A DNA stretch of 64,000 bases from Pararhizobium mangrovi. Lineage in GTDB: Bacteria > Pseudomonadota > Alphaproteobacteria > Rhizobiales > Rhizobiaceae. The stretch covers positions 1 through 64,000 of the forward strand of contig NZ_VHLH01000015.1 in assembly GCF_006516965.1 (NCBI RefSeq), given 5' to 3'. This document shows, piece after piece, positions 10,022 to 19,134 of the stretch (positions are counted from its first letter, which is position 1; every line of letters begins with the position of its first letter). The notes beneath the pieces are model-generated. The model saw only the letters and a program-made list of their open reading frames with translations, was not told the origin of the DNA and did no database searches. A program made the translations under genes and the position numbers.

Positions 10022-10831
10022 CTACCGACCGCGAAGCCGCGCCGCCATCATCCGGCGCACGGCGGTTTCGGCCTCCCGTGCCACCGTCTTGCGGCGGCTT
10101 TCCTCGGTGAAGCGCACGGGGGCGCCGAACGAGACGTCGACGTCGATCGCCCCTTCTCTCAGGACGCCGAGGAGCGAGGGGATCATCTCGACATCGCCCG
10201 GCCAGGCGGCGAGCGTGCGGTGATAGCGCCCCATCGCCATGCCATGGACGCGCGTATAGGCGATCGCGACGGGCTGGACGAGGACGACGCCTTCTTCGGC
10301 AAACGGCAGGGTGGCCGACGCGGCACCGAAGAGCGAGGACTTGAAGTCGAGGACGGCGTTGCCGTCCGAGGTCGTGCCCTCGGCGAAGAGGACGACGATC
10401 TCTCCCGCCTTCAGCCGCTGCGCGACGTCGCTGATCTGCCGGCCGGTCCCGCGCTTGTCCGACCGCTCGATGAAGACGGAGCGCTGGAGGCGGGCGAAGA
10501 GGCCGAAGATCGGCCAGTTGCGCACTTCCGACTTGGCGATGTAGGCGACGTCCGCCACGGAACCGAGCACCGTGATGTCGAGCCAGGAAACATGGTTCGA
10601 GGCAAGCAGCAGCGGGCGCCCCTTTGCCGGCAGCCCGTGGAGATGCACGCGCACGCCGATCGCCCGGCGCGCCACACGGTGCCACCAGCGCGGCAGGCGC
10701 CGGCGCACCGGCAGTTCGAAGCGGATGGCGACGAGCTGGATCGGCAACAGCACGAGCGTCGTCGTCGCGAGCACGAGGACGACGAGGCCGATCCGTATCC
10801 AGATCAGCGCGTTTGCAAGCCTGTTCGCCAT
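10022..10831 (-). CDS. 1-acyl-sn-glycerol-3-phosphate acyltransferase (PlsC/OlsA family)
   Basis: The 269-residue membrane acyltransferase has the HX4D catalytic motif (ASNHVSWLDITVLG, His80 and Asp85). The phosphate-binding block reads LFAEGTTSDGN. One N-terminal membrane helix covers residues 10-32. It may be the lysophosphatidate acyltransferase of phospholipid synthesis. Alternatively it is OlsA, the O-acyltransferase of ornithine lipids, since OlsB is at 22.4 kb. The sequence alone does not decide. It lies between rimI and miaB. Confidence 0.88.
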   Translation of the reverse strand: MANRLANALIWIRIGLVVLVLATTTLVLLPIQLVAIRFELPVRRRLPRWWHRVARRAIGVRVHLHGLPAKGRPLLLASNHVSWLDITVLGSVADVAYIAKSEVRNWPIFGLFARLQRSVFIERSDKRGTGRQISDVAQRLKAGEIVVLFAEGTTSDGNAVLDFKSSLFGAASATLPFAEEGVVLVQPVAIAYTRVHGMAMGRYHRTLAAWPGDVEMIPSLLGVLREGAIDVDVSFGAPVRFTEESRRKTVAREAETAVRRMMAARLRGR

Positions 10832-10863
10832 TCAGGGCGCGCCTCTCACTGGTTCGAAGCGCC

Positions 10864-11355
10864 CTAGAGTCGGTCGCAGCGCATGACGAGTGCCGCCGAA
10901 CGGCGACCCGAGCCGTGATCGTAATAGGCGGCCCTTTCGCCGACCTGCCGGAACGCGAGCGTCCGGTAAAGCGCGATCGCCGAAGCGTTCGACGCGTCGA
11001 CCTCGAGAAACATCGTCTCGCTGCCGCGATTGCGCGCCTCGCCCATCGCTGCACGCATCAGCCGCCAGCCGAGACCGAGGCGGGGATATCGCTCGTGCAC
11101 GGCGATCGTCAGGATCTCCGATTCTCCCGCCATCGCGCGTGCCAGCACGAAACCGACCAGCGGGCGCATGCCGTCCGAACGGCGCGCGACGAAGCCGAAA
11201 ACCGGTTTCTGGACGAGGAGCGAATGGATCTCGTCCTCGTCCCAGGACCGGCGAAAGCGCGCGAAATGGATCGCTGCCGCCTCGCTTTCGTCCTGCCCGG
11301 ACATCGGGAAGATCTCGAACTCGATCTGGCGAGCGGAAAAGAAGCGCGTGATCAT
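10864..11355 (-). CDS. rimI: Ribosomal-protein-alanine N-acetyltransferase-like GNAT protein
   Basis: A 163-residue GNAT acetyltransferase. The acetyl-CoA loop region is ILTIAVHERYPRLGLGWRLM, followed by FLEVDASNASAIALYRTLAF and a Tyr-rich end (AAYYDHGSGRRSA) typical of RimI. Its ATG (11355) overlaps the tsaB stop by 4 bp. tsaB-rimI pairs are common, and RimI acetylates S18 in enterobacteria; the substrate here is inferred. In several Rhizobiaceae, as I recall, a Fur/Mur regulator follows rimI; here plsC comes 32 bp later instead. Confidence 0.9.
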   Translation of the reverse strand: MITRFFSARQIEFEIFPMSGQDESEAAAIHFARFRRSWDEDEIHSLLVQKPVFGFVARRSDGMRPLVGFVLARAMAGESEILTIAVHERYPRLGLGWRLMRAAMGEARNRGSETMFLEVDASNASAIALYRTLAFRQVGERAAYYDHGSGRRSAALVMRCDRL

Positions 11356-12029
11356 GTCGCGGCCCCCGCGCGGGCAAGGGCGAACCCCGTCTGCGGCTTG
11401 GCGTCGGCCCCGCGCAGATAAAGCGGCGCGGGCCGTTCGAAGGGCGGTGTCATCGCCGCGGCGAGCCGGGCGATCGTCGCGATCGACGGACCTTCGGGCA
11501 TGGGGATAAGCGCTAAAGCCTCGGCACCGGCTTCGGCGACGAGCCCTGCGGCCGGACCGGTCAGGGTCGCGTTCGCCTCGAGCGCGAGACGGGCGGCGTT
11601 GCCCGGCGCGCGCGCGGCCGGTCGGCTCGCCCAGGTATCGCCGGCGCCGAAGAGCTGGCAATAGACCTCGCCGCGACGCGCATCGAGGACGGCCATCAGC
11701 GGCGCGTTCTTCGCATGGTCCGCGGCGATCGCCTCGAGGCAACTCACGCCGACACCCTCGCAGCCAAGCGCGAGCGCCAGGCCGCGTGCCGTCGCGACCC
11801 CGACGCGGATGCCGGTGAACGAACCCGGGCCGATCGTCACGGCGACCCGGCCGATCGAATCCAGCGAAACCCCGGCTTCGGCGAGCGCGGCATCGATGAC
11901 GGGCATCAGCCGCTCGGCATGGCCGCGGCCGATCTCCTCGCGGCGGAGCCCTTCGAGGGTACCGCCGGTACCATCGAAGACGCAGGCCTGACAGGCGCCG
12001 GATGCGGTATCGAGGGCGAGCGTAAGCAT
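11352..12029 (-). CDS. tsaB: tRNA threonylcarbamoyladenosine biosynthesis protein TsaB
   Basis: TsaB is the non-catalytic partner of TsaD and TsaE in making t6A37 of ANN-decoding tRNAs. The 225 residues have the ASKHA fold start MLTLALDTASGACQACVFDG. They continue with VAVTIGPGSFTGIRVGVATA and the usual weak C-terminal half. The length matches the family. It is translationally coupled to rimI downstream. TsaD, TsaE and TsaC are not in the window. Confidence 0.95.
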   Translation of the reverse strand: MLTLALDTASGACQACVFDGTGGTLEGLRREEIGRGHAERLMPVIDAALAEAGVSLDSIGRVAVTIGPGSFTGIRVGVATARGLALALGCEGVGVSCLEAIAADHAKNAPLMAVLDARRGEVYCQLFGAGDTWASRPAARAPGNAARLALEANATLTGPAAGLVAEAGAEALALIPMPEGPSIATIARLAAAMTPPFERPAPLYLRGADAKPQTGFALARAGAAT

Positions 12030-12097
12030 GCGTCAGGCGCATAAACGCCGGTTGCGCCGGAGTCCAGCGCGGCCGGGCGATTACCGCGCCCTATGGT

Positions 12098-12661
12098 TCA
12101 CACCGGCTGGACTTCGCGGACTTCCGGCACGAAGTGATGCAAGAGGTTCTGGATGCCGTGCTGGAGCGTGGCGGTCGAGGACGGGCAACCCGAACACGCA
12201 CCCTTCATGTTGAGATAGACCCGGCCGTCGCGATAGCCCTTGAAGGTGATGTCGCCGCCGTCCTGCGCGACGGCGGGGCGCACGCGGGTCTCGAGCAGTT
12301 CCTTGATCGTCGCGACGACGGTCTCGTCCGTCTCGTCGTAGAACTCCCCCTCGGCTTCCGTCGCATCGTCATGGGCATCGTCCGCCATGATCGGCGCACC
12401 GGACATGAAATGCTCCATGATGGTGCCGAGAATGGCCGGCTTCAGGTGCTGCCACTCCGGGCCGTCCTTGCTGACGGTGATGAAGTCGTAGCCGTAGAAC
12501 ACGCCGGTGACGCCCGGTACCTCGAAGAGGCGGGTGGCGAGGGGCGAGACGGCCGCTTCGTCGGCGTCGCGGAAATCGGCCGTTCCGCGCTCGAAGACGA
12601 CCTGGCCGGGCAGGAATTTCAGCGTCGCCGGGTTCGGCGTCGTCTCGGTCTGAATGAACAT
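12098..12661 (-). CDS. NifU-like / Nfu Fe-S cluster carrier
   Basis: The 187 residues form an Nfu N-terminal domain (MFIQTETTPNPATLKFLPG, residues 1-90), an acidic linker, then a NifU C-terminal domain. The cluster-binding CxxC is Cys156/Cys159 (MKGACSGCPSS). Such proteins transfer 4Fe-4S clusters to apo-enzymes; client proteins are not defined by sequence. MiaB in this window is a plausible client, by function only. It starts at ATG 12661 and ends 68 bp before tsaB on the same strand. Confidence 0.93.
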   Translation of the reverse strand: MFIQTETTPNPATLKFLPGQVVFERGTADFRDADEAAVSPLATRLFEVPGVTGVFYGYDFITVSKDGPEWQHLKPAILGTIMEHFMSGAPIMADDAHDDATEAEGEFYDETDETVVATIKELLETRVRPAVAQDGGDITFKGYRDGRVYLNMKGACSGCPSSTATLQHGIQNLLHHFVPEVREVQPV

Positions 12662-12775
12662 CGATCGCTCCGTGCGGCCGTGACGGCGAATGCCGCCGGC
12701 CCTGCAAATTGGAATTCTTCGACCACGAACGTAAGCCTGCGGGCGAGCGCAATCAAGGCGCGCCGGCAGCAGCCG

Positions 12776-13267
12776 TCAGCACAGCGCGTCGATCTCGGCG
12801 TCTTCGAGGCCGGCCGGAATGACGGTGACGGGCACCGCGAACCCCATGCCGCGCCCGGCGATCGAGGAGACGAGCGGACCCGGTCCCTCCTTGGCGTTTC
12901 CCGCGGCGAGCGCCAGAATGGCGATGTCGCGATCCTCGTCGATGAGCGCGTGGATCTGCTCGGCCGTGTTGCCCACCCGCACGACGGTCTCAGGGTCGAC
13001 GCCGATCGATTCGCGCACGGCCTGCGCCTCCTTGGCGAGCGTCGCCTCGGCCTCTTCCATCGCCTCGGCCTGCATGATCTCCTCGACGCCGAGCCAATGC
13101 TGGAACTCGCCTTCGGGGATGACGTAGAGGAAGACGAGGCCGCCGTTCGAATTCTTCGCGCGCATCGCCGCATAGCGGATCGCGCGGCCGTTTTCGGGCG
13201 TCCCGTCGATGATGACGAGGAACTTGCGGCGGTGCCCCTCCTGGCGGGACTGGCGCTGTGAAACCAT
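12776..13267 (-). CDS. Universal stress protein (UspA family)
   Basis: This 163-residue single Usp domain begins after a short basic tail. It shows KFLVIIDGTPENGRAIRYAA, a hydrophobic strand GGLVFLYVIPEG, and DIAILALAAGNAKEG where the nucleotide-binding Gly loop lies. The C-terminus holds FAVPVTVIPAGL. The classical G-2x-G-9x-G(S/T) motif is only loosely kept, so ATP binding is uncertain. ATG 13267 (MVSQRQSRQEG) was chosen over an upstream start that would add 23 unlikely residues. It lies between trpS and the nfu gene. Confidence 0.86.
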   Translation of the reverse strand: MVSQRQSRQEGHRRKFLVIIDGTPENGRAIRYAAMRAKNSNGGLVFLYVIPEGEFQHWLGVEEIMQAEAMEEAEATLAKEAQAVRESIGVDPETVVRVGNTAEQIHALIDEDRDIAILALAAGNAKEGPGPLVSSIAGRGMGFAVPVTVIPAGLEDAEIDALC

Positions 13268-13355
13268 CGAAAAGACCTGCCATTTGCGTTGAACGACGGT
13301 GAAGACGGATAATCCGGCTTGCGAGAGGCACGTCAAGATATGGAATTCTCGCGCC

Positions 13356-14417
13356 TCAGATGAAGCCGACGATGTCCTTCACGTCGCGCATCGTCTTCTC
13401 CGCGAGTTCGCCCGCTCGCTCGGCACCGTCCTTCAGCACCGCGTCGATCTCGGCCGGATCGGCGAGAAGGCGGCGCATTTCCGCATTGATCGGCGAGAGC
13501 CGGTCGACGGCAAGCTCGGCGAGAGCCGGCTTGAACTCCGAGAACGGCCGGCCGCCATAATCGCGAAGCACGCCCTGGCGCGTGGTGTCCGAAAGCGCTG
13601 CGTAGATACCGACGAGATTGTTGGCTTCCGCCCGCTCGGCGAGCCCGTCTACATCGGAAGGCAGCGGCTCGGGATCGGTCTTGGCCTTGCGGATCTTCCG
13701 GGCGATCGTCTCGGCATCGTCCGTCATGTTGATGCGCGCATTGTCGGAAGCGTCCGACTTCGACATTTTCTTCGTCCCGTCGCGCAGGCTCATGACGCGC
13801 GTCGCCTCGCCCTCGATCAGCGGCTCGGTCATCGGAAAATAGCCGGTGGTCCGCTCCTCGCCCATCGTCATCGCCACGCCGCAGCCGGCCTTTTCGATGC
13901 GCTCGGCGAAATCCACGTTGAACTTGGCGGCGATGTTGCGGGCAAGCTCGAGATGCTGCTTCTGGTCCTCGCCGACCGGCACGTGCGTCGCGCGGTAGAG
14001 CAGGATGTCGGCGGCCATCAGCGAAGGATAGGCGAGCAGACCCAGCGAGGCGTTCTCGCGGTCCTTGCCGGCCTTATCCTTGAACTGCGTCATGCGGTTC
14101 ATCCAGCCGATGCGCGCCACGCAATTGAACACCCAGGCAAGCTCGGCATGCGCGGCGACGGCCGACTGGTTGAAGACGATCTGTTCCTTCGGGTCGATGC
14201 CGCAGGCGAGGAACGCCGCGGTGATCGACCGCGTCTGCCCCTTCAGGTCGTCATGGACGAGCTGTGCCGTCAGCGCGTGGAGGTCGACCACGCAATAGAG
14301 GCAATCATGGCTTTCCTGCAGCTCCACGAAGCGCTTGAGCGCGCCCAGATAATTGCCGAGATGCAGATGACCGGTCGGCTGGATGCCGGAAAAGACGCGT
14401 TCTTGAATGTCGGACAT
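13356..14417 (-). CDS. trpS: Tryptophanyl-tRNA synthetase
   Basis: A class Ic aminoacyl-tRNA synthetase of 353 residues, the size usual for alphaproteobacteria. It carries the HIGH-like motif in [20 protein letters not shown] and the KMSKS loop in [19 protein letters not shown] 14417 ([11 protein letters not shown]) was chosen; the open frame extends further without family similarity. It charges tRNA-Trp in the cytosol and follows murJ, a common order in this group. Confidence 0.97.
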   Translation of the reverse strand: MSDIQERVFSGIQPTGHLHLGNYLGALKRFVELQESHDCLYCVVDLHALTAQLVHDDLKGQTRSITAAFLACGIDPKEQIVFNQSAVAAHAELAWVFNCVARIGWMNRMTQFKDKAGKDRENASLGLLAYPSLMAADILLYRATHVPVGEDQKQHLELARNIAAKFNVDFAERIEKAGCGVAMTMGEERTTGYFPMTEPLIEGEATRVMSLRDGTKKMSKSDASDNARINMTDDAETIARKIRKAKTDPEPLPSDVDGLAERAEANNLVGIYAALSDTTRQGVLRDYGGRPFSEFKPALAELAVDRLSPINAEMRRLLADPAEIDAVLKDGAERAGELAEKTMRDVKDIVGFI

Positions 14418-14553
14418 GGTTTTCCCCGCGCGGACTGGTGGAGGGTCCGCTTCCTCGTAACAGGCTGCGGCGATATAAAGCGCGATCGGCGCGGTGGGAA
14501 CCGGCTTTCGCAAAATTCGCGCGGCTTCGACATCGACAGGCCGGACGGGCGAA

Positions 14554-16134
14554 CTAGTCGACGCCCGCCTCCCGGACCCGCCCCCGGCCGAGATTGCGCC
14601 GGATCATGCCGGCATCCGCGCCGCCGATCGAAAAGGCGAGCCCGAAATAGACGGCCATGGCGAGTGCAACGAGGCCGAGCAGGGCCGGGATCTGGACGAC
14701 GACGGTGGTCGAGGGTCTCAGCCACTGGTCCGCATAGCCGGTAGCGAGATAGAGCACGCCCATCATGACGAAGGTGGCGACGAGCAGGCGGGGAATGCGC
14801 CGCATGAACGGCCGGTCGCCGGCCCAGTGGCCGCGGCGCACGAGCGTCGTCGCGAGCAGCGCGGCGTTCGTCCAGCCGGCCGCCGTTTCGGCCGTCGCGA
14901 TGCCGGATTCGGCAATGCGCGGGAAGAGGGTAAGCGCGAGCGTGACGTTCACGGCGACCGATATGCCGGCGAAGATCATCGGCGTGCGCGTATCCTCGCG
15001 CGCGAAGAAACCCGGCGTGAAGACCTTGATCATGACGAAGGCCGGCAGGCCGAGCCCGAAGATCGCCAGCGCGGAGGCGACGGCGCGCGTCGTCTGCGGC
15101 TCGAAGGCGCCGCGCTCGTAGAGCACGCGCACGATCTCCGGCGCCATGACGAGCAGCGCGCCGGCGGCCGGTAGCGTCAGAAAGAGCGCGAATTCCAGCG
15201 AGCGGTTCTGGATGGTGCCCGCCTCGCGCATGTAGCCGCCCTTCAGCGCGCGCGAAAGCTCCGGCAGAAGCACCACCCCGACGGCGATGCCGACGACGCC
15301 GAGCGGAAGCTGGTAGACCCGGTCGGCATATTGCAGGACGGCGATCGCGCCGGGTTTGGCCGAGGCGATCATCTGGCCGATGACGAGGTTGATCTGCGTG
15401 ATGCCGCCGGTGATCGCCGCCGGCAGGGCGAGCCACAGCAGGCGCTTGACGCGCGGCGTCATGCGTGGCCGGCGAAACCCGATATGGATGCCGGCGCGCC
15501 GAGCGGCGAAGGTGACGATCGAAAGCTGCACGAGCCCGGCGACGAGCACGCCCCAGGCCATCATGCGTGCCGTGGCCGGCGAGGCGATGTCCGCGCCGAC
15601 CGAAAAGCCGAGCACCGCGATGAGGATGAGGTTGAGGAAGACCGGCGCGATCGCCGCGGCGAAGTAGCGCTGCAGGGAATTCAGGATGCCGGCCATCATC
15701 GAGGCGAGCGACATGCAGCCGAGATAGGGAAACATGACGATGGCGAGCCGCACCGTCAGCGAGATCTTCTGCGGATCGTCGAAGCCCGGCGCGATGATGG
15801 TGCGCACGAGGATCGGCATCGCCAGTTCCATGACGATGGTGATGGCGATCAGCACCGTGAAGAGAAAACCGAAGACTTCTTCGGCGAAGTCGCGCGCGCC
15901 CTCCTCGCCGCCGTTTTCGATCTCGCGGGAGAAGAGCGGCACGAAGGCAGCGTTGAAGGCGCCCTCGGCGAAGAGCCGGCGGAAAAGGTTGGGAAAGCGG
16001 AACGCGGCGTAGAAGGCGTCGGCCATCGGGCCTGCGCCGAGGGCTGCCGCCATCAGCGTCTCGCGGACGAAGCCGAGCGCGCGGCTTCCGAGCGTCGCCG
16101 AGCCGACGGTGGCGAACTTTCGCACGAGGCTCAT
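14554..16134 (-). CDS. murJ: Lipid II flippase MurJ
   Basis: MurJ moves lipid II across the inner membrane for peptidoglycan synthesis. The 526 residues begin [30 protein letters not shown], the family start (only part of it diagnostic), and contain [20 protein letters not shown]. About 14 hydrophobic helices follow, as expected for a MOP-superfamily exporter. It starts 10 bp after the glnD stop and is presumably in the same transcript. Confidence 0.96.
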   Translation of the reverse strand: MSLVRKFATVGSATLGSRALGFVRETLMAAALGAGPMADAFYAAFRFPNLFRRLFAEGAFNAAFVPLFSREIENGGEEGARDFAEEVFGFLFTVLIAITIVMELAMPILVRTIIAPGFDDPQKISLTVRLAIVMFPYLGCMSLASMMAGILNSLQRYFAAAIAPVFLNLILIAVLGFSVGADIASPATARMMAWGVLVAGLVQLSIVTFAARRAGIHIGFRRPRMTPRVKRLLWLALPAAITGGITQINLVIGQMIASAKPGAIAVLQYADRVYQLPLGVVGIAVGVVLLPELSRALKGGYMREAGTIQNRSLEFALFLTLPAAGALLVMAPEIVRVLYERGAFEPQTTRAVASALAIFGLGLPAFVMIKVFTPGFFAREDTRTPMIFAGISVAVNVTLALTLFPRIAESGIATAETAAGWTNAALLATTLVRRGHWAGDRPFMRRIPRLLVATFVMMGVLYLATGYADQWLRPSTTVVVQIPALLGLVALAMAVYFGLAFSIGGADAGMIRRNLGRGRVREAGVD

Positions 16135-16144
16135 CGGATTTCCC

Positions 16145-19015
16145 TCACGCCCCGCCGGTCTTCTGACGGTTTCTCGTATTGCCGCCGCGCGCGTTCGCCT
16201 GCGTCGGCGCGATGATGCCCGAAGGCATCTTCTCGCGCGCCGCGTCGCTCTTGCCGGCCATGACCGTCTTCAACTGGGCGGCGATGGTCGCCTGGCGGTT
16301 CTCGTTGGTGATCTTGTGGCCGACGAGATCGGTCACGTAGAAGGTGTCGACCACCTTCTCGCCGAACGTCGTGATGTGCGCCGAGGCGATGTCGAGCGAA
16401 AGATCCGAGAGCACCGCGGTGATCTCCGACAGAAGGCCGGGGCGATCGAGGCAGGTGATCTCGATGACGGTCAGCTTGTTCGAAAGGGCGTTCGAGAGCG
16501 TCACCGAGGGCGTCACGGTGAAGGGCCGCTCGCGCTTGCGGATGCGCGTCTTGCTGGCGATCACGTCGGGCAGGCGCTTGCGGCCGGAAAGCACGTCCTC
16601 GATCATCCGCCCGACCTGGCCGGCGCGCCTCAGCTCGTCCTCGTCCTCGTCGAATTCGCGATTGATGAGGATGGTATCGAGGGCGCGGCCGTCGGAGGTC
16701 GTAAAGATCTGCGCGTCGGCGATGTTGGCGCCGGTGGCAGCGCACGCTCCGGCGATGATCGACAGGAGCCGCGGATGGTCGGGCGCCAGCACCGTGATCT
16801 CGGTGATGGCGTGGAAGGCGTGCGTTTCCACCATCGTCGCGAGTTTCTTCCCTTCGCGGTCGCTCTCCCGGATGAAGGCGGCGTGGCGCAACTGGTCCTC
16901 GTGCTGAACGGCAAGCAGGTAGGGCTCGTAGTGCAGGTCGAGATAGGCCGCGCGTTCGGCCTCGTCCCAGTCGGAAAGCGCCTCCGCGAGCGCTTCCAGC
17001 GTGCGTTCGGCGCGCTGGCGGCGCGAGACGGCGGAAAATCCGCCCGAAAGGACCACTTCCGTCTCGAAATAGAGCGTGCGCAGGAGCTGGCCCTTCCACC
17101 CGTTCCACACGCCCGGCCCGACCGCGCGGATATCGCAGCACGTCAGCACCAGCAGCATCTTCAGCCGGTCGAGCGACTGGATGCGCGCGGCGAAGTCGTC
17201 GATCGTCTTGCGGTCGTTGAGGTCGCGCGTCTGGGCGACCATGGACATCGTCAGATGCTCCTCGATCAGCCAGGCGACGAGGTCCGTCTGGCTCGCCGAA
17301 AGGCCCAAACGGGGGCAAAGCTTGCGCGCGACCTTCGCGCCGGCGACGGAATGGTCCTCCGGCCGCCCCTTGGCGACGTCGTGGAGCAGGACCGCGACAT
17401 AGAGCGCGTCGCGTTCGGCGATGTCCGGCAGGAGGCGGGCGATGAGCGGATGGACGTCGTCCTCCTCGCCCTTTTCGACGCGCGAGAGCACCTCGACGGA
17501 ACGCAGCAAATGCTCGTCGACCGTATAGTGATGATACATGCTGAACTGCATCATCGCGACGATCCGGCCGAACTCGGGAATGAACCGGCCGAGCACGCCG
17601 GCCTCGTTCATGCGCCGGAGCATGAGAGCGGGCTGGCGTGGCGAGGTGAGGATCGCCATGAAGAGACGGTTCGCCTCGGCGCCCGCGCGCACGTCCCCAT
17701 CGATCAGCTTGAGTGCGCGCGTGGCGAGCTTCAGCGCGTCGGGGTGAAACTCCAGGTCGTGGATATCGGCGATGTGGAAGAGGCGGATCAGGTTGACGGG
17801 ATCGCGCTCGAAGACGGTCTCGTCAGCGACGGTGATGCGGCCGCGATCGTTCAGGAAGTCCAGCGTTCCGGGTATCTTGCGCACGCGCCGGGTGAACCGG
17901 CCGATCACCGCCGAGATGCTTCCCGGCGCCTCCTTCGCCTGCTGGTCCTCGAGCGCGGCGCACAGGATGCGCGTCAGGTCGCCGACGTCCTTCGCGACGA
18001 GGAAATAGTGCTTCATGAAGCGTTCGACGCCGGAAAGACCCGGATGCTCGCGATAGCCGAGGCTCTCGGCGATCTCGCGCTGGATATCGAAGGAAAGCCG
18101 CTCCTCCGCCTTGCCGGAGAGGAAGTGCATCTGGCAGCGCACCGCCCACAGAAAGTCCTCCGCCTTGACGAGAAGATTGTATTCGCGCCCCGAAAGGACG
18201 CCGAGGCCGACGAGGTCGTGGGCGGCCCTGACGCGGTAGAAATACTTGGCGATCCAGAAGAGCGTGTTGAGGTCGCGCAGGCCCCCCTTGCCCTCCTTCA
18301 CGTTCGGCTCGACGAGGTATCGCGTATCGCCGTCCTTTTGATGACGGGCGTCGCGCTCGGCGAGCTTGGCCGCGATGAACTCGCGCGCGCTGCCGTCGAC
18401 CACCTCGGCTTCGTAGCGTTCGGACAGTTCCGTGAAAAGGCTCGTCTCGCCGCAGATCAGGCGTGCTTCGAGCACGGCGGTGCGGATGGAAATGTCGGCC
18501 CGTGCCTGCCGGATGCATTCATCGACGCTGCGCGTGGCGTGGCCGACCTTCTGGCCCATGTCCCACAGCATGTAGAGCACCCATTCGCAGACCTTCTCGG
18601 TCCACGGCGTCGTCTTGTAGGGCAGCAGGAAGAGAAGATCGACGTCCGAGCCGGGCGCGAGCGTGCCCCGGCCGTAGCCGCCGACGGCGGCGACCGCGAT
18701 GCGTTCGGAATTCGAGGGCGCGCCAACGGGAAAGACGTGCCGGCACGCGAAGCGGAAGATCGCCGTGATCAGTTCGTCCTCGAGATCGCCGATGCGCCGC
18801 ACGCAGCCCCAGCCGCTTCCGTCCGTATCGAGGATCTCGCGGGCATGCCTGCGACCCTCGGCATCGGCATGCTTCAAGAGTGCCAGCACTTCCAAACGGA
18901 CGGCGGCGATGTCGCCATCGGCCTTCGCGGCGAGCGCGTCGAGACGCGCTTCGAGGCCCTGCGGGTCGACGACACGGGTCTCGCTCGTTTCGGGGGGTAC
19001 GGTGCGCGCGGTCAT
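16145..19015 (-). CDS. glnD: Bifunctional PII uridylyltransferase/uridylyl-removing enzyme
   Basis: GlnD senses glutamine and adds or removes UMP on PII proteins, setting nitrogen control. Its 956 residues have the full domain order. The nucleotidyltransferase motif [18 protein letters not shown] lies near residue 115. An HD domain holds [17 protein letters not shown] around residue 560. Two ACT domains cover about the last 200 residues ([18 protein letters not shown], and [18 protein letters not shown]). PII and glutamine synthetase genes are not present here. It is linked functionally to rpoN and ptsN at 34-37 kb. Confidence 0.97.
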   Translation of the reverse strand: MTARTVPPETSETRVVDPQGLEARLDALAAKADGDIAAVRLEVLALLKHADAEGRRHAREILDTDGSGWGCVRRIGDLEDELITAIFRFACRHVFPVGAPSNSERIAVAAVGGYGRGTLAPGSDVDLLFLLPYKTTPWTEKVCEWVLYMLWDMGQKVGHATRSVDECIRQARADISIRTAVLEARLICGETSLFTELSERYEAEVVDGSAREFIAAKLAERDARHQKDGDTRYLVEPNVKEGKGGLRDLNTLFWIAKYFYRVRAAHDLVGLGVLSGREYNLLVKAEDFLWAVRCQMHFLSGKAEERLSFDIQREIAESLGYREHPGLSGVERFMKHYFLVAKDVGDLTRILCAALEDQQAKEAPGSISAVIGRFTRRVRKIPGTLDFLNDRGRITVADETVFERDPVNLIRLFHIADIHDLEFHPDALKLATRALKLIDGDVRAGAEANRLFMAILTSPRQPALMLRRMNEAGVLGRFIPEFGRIVAMMQFSMYHHYTVDEHLLRSVEVLSRVEKGEEDDVHPLIARLLPDIAERDALYVAVLLHDVAKGRPEDHSVAGAKVARKLCPRLGLSASQTDLVAWLIEEHLTMSMVAQTRDLNDRKTIDDFAARIQSLDRLKMLLVLTCCDIRAVGPGVWNGWKGQLLRTLYFETEVVLSGGFSAVSRRQRAERTLEALAEALSDWDEAERAAYLDLHYEPYLLAVQHEDQLRHAAFIRESDREGKKLATMVETHAFHAITEITVLAPDHPRLLSIIAGACAATGANIADAQIFTTSDGRALDTILINREFDEDEDELRRAGQVGRMIEDVLSGRKRLPDVIASKTRIRKRERPFTVTPSVTLSNALSNKLTVIEITCLDRPGLLSEITAVLSDLSLDIASAHITTFGEKVVDTFYVTDLVGHKITNENRQATIAAQLKTVMAGKSDAAREKMPSGIIAPTQANARGGNTRNRQKTGGA

Positions 19016-19134
19016 GCCTCGGATTCGTCTCGAACTGCGATCGGCCCGCTATAGCGGCTTTGTCGGCCGAGATACAGACAGACGGACCGACACCGCATGG
19101 TTACGCCGCTCCGGCAGGCGCGGATCGTTCACGT

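Noticed and set aside
16109-19054. Long plus-strand open frame opposite glnD
   Set aside because: It is antisense to a complete glnD and arises from high third-position GC. The product has no recognisable domain.
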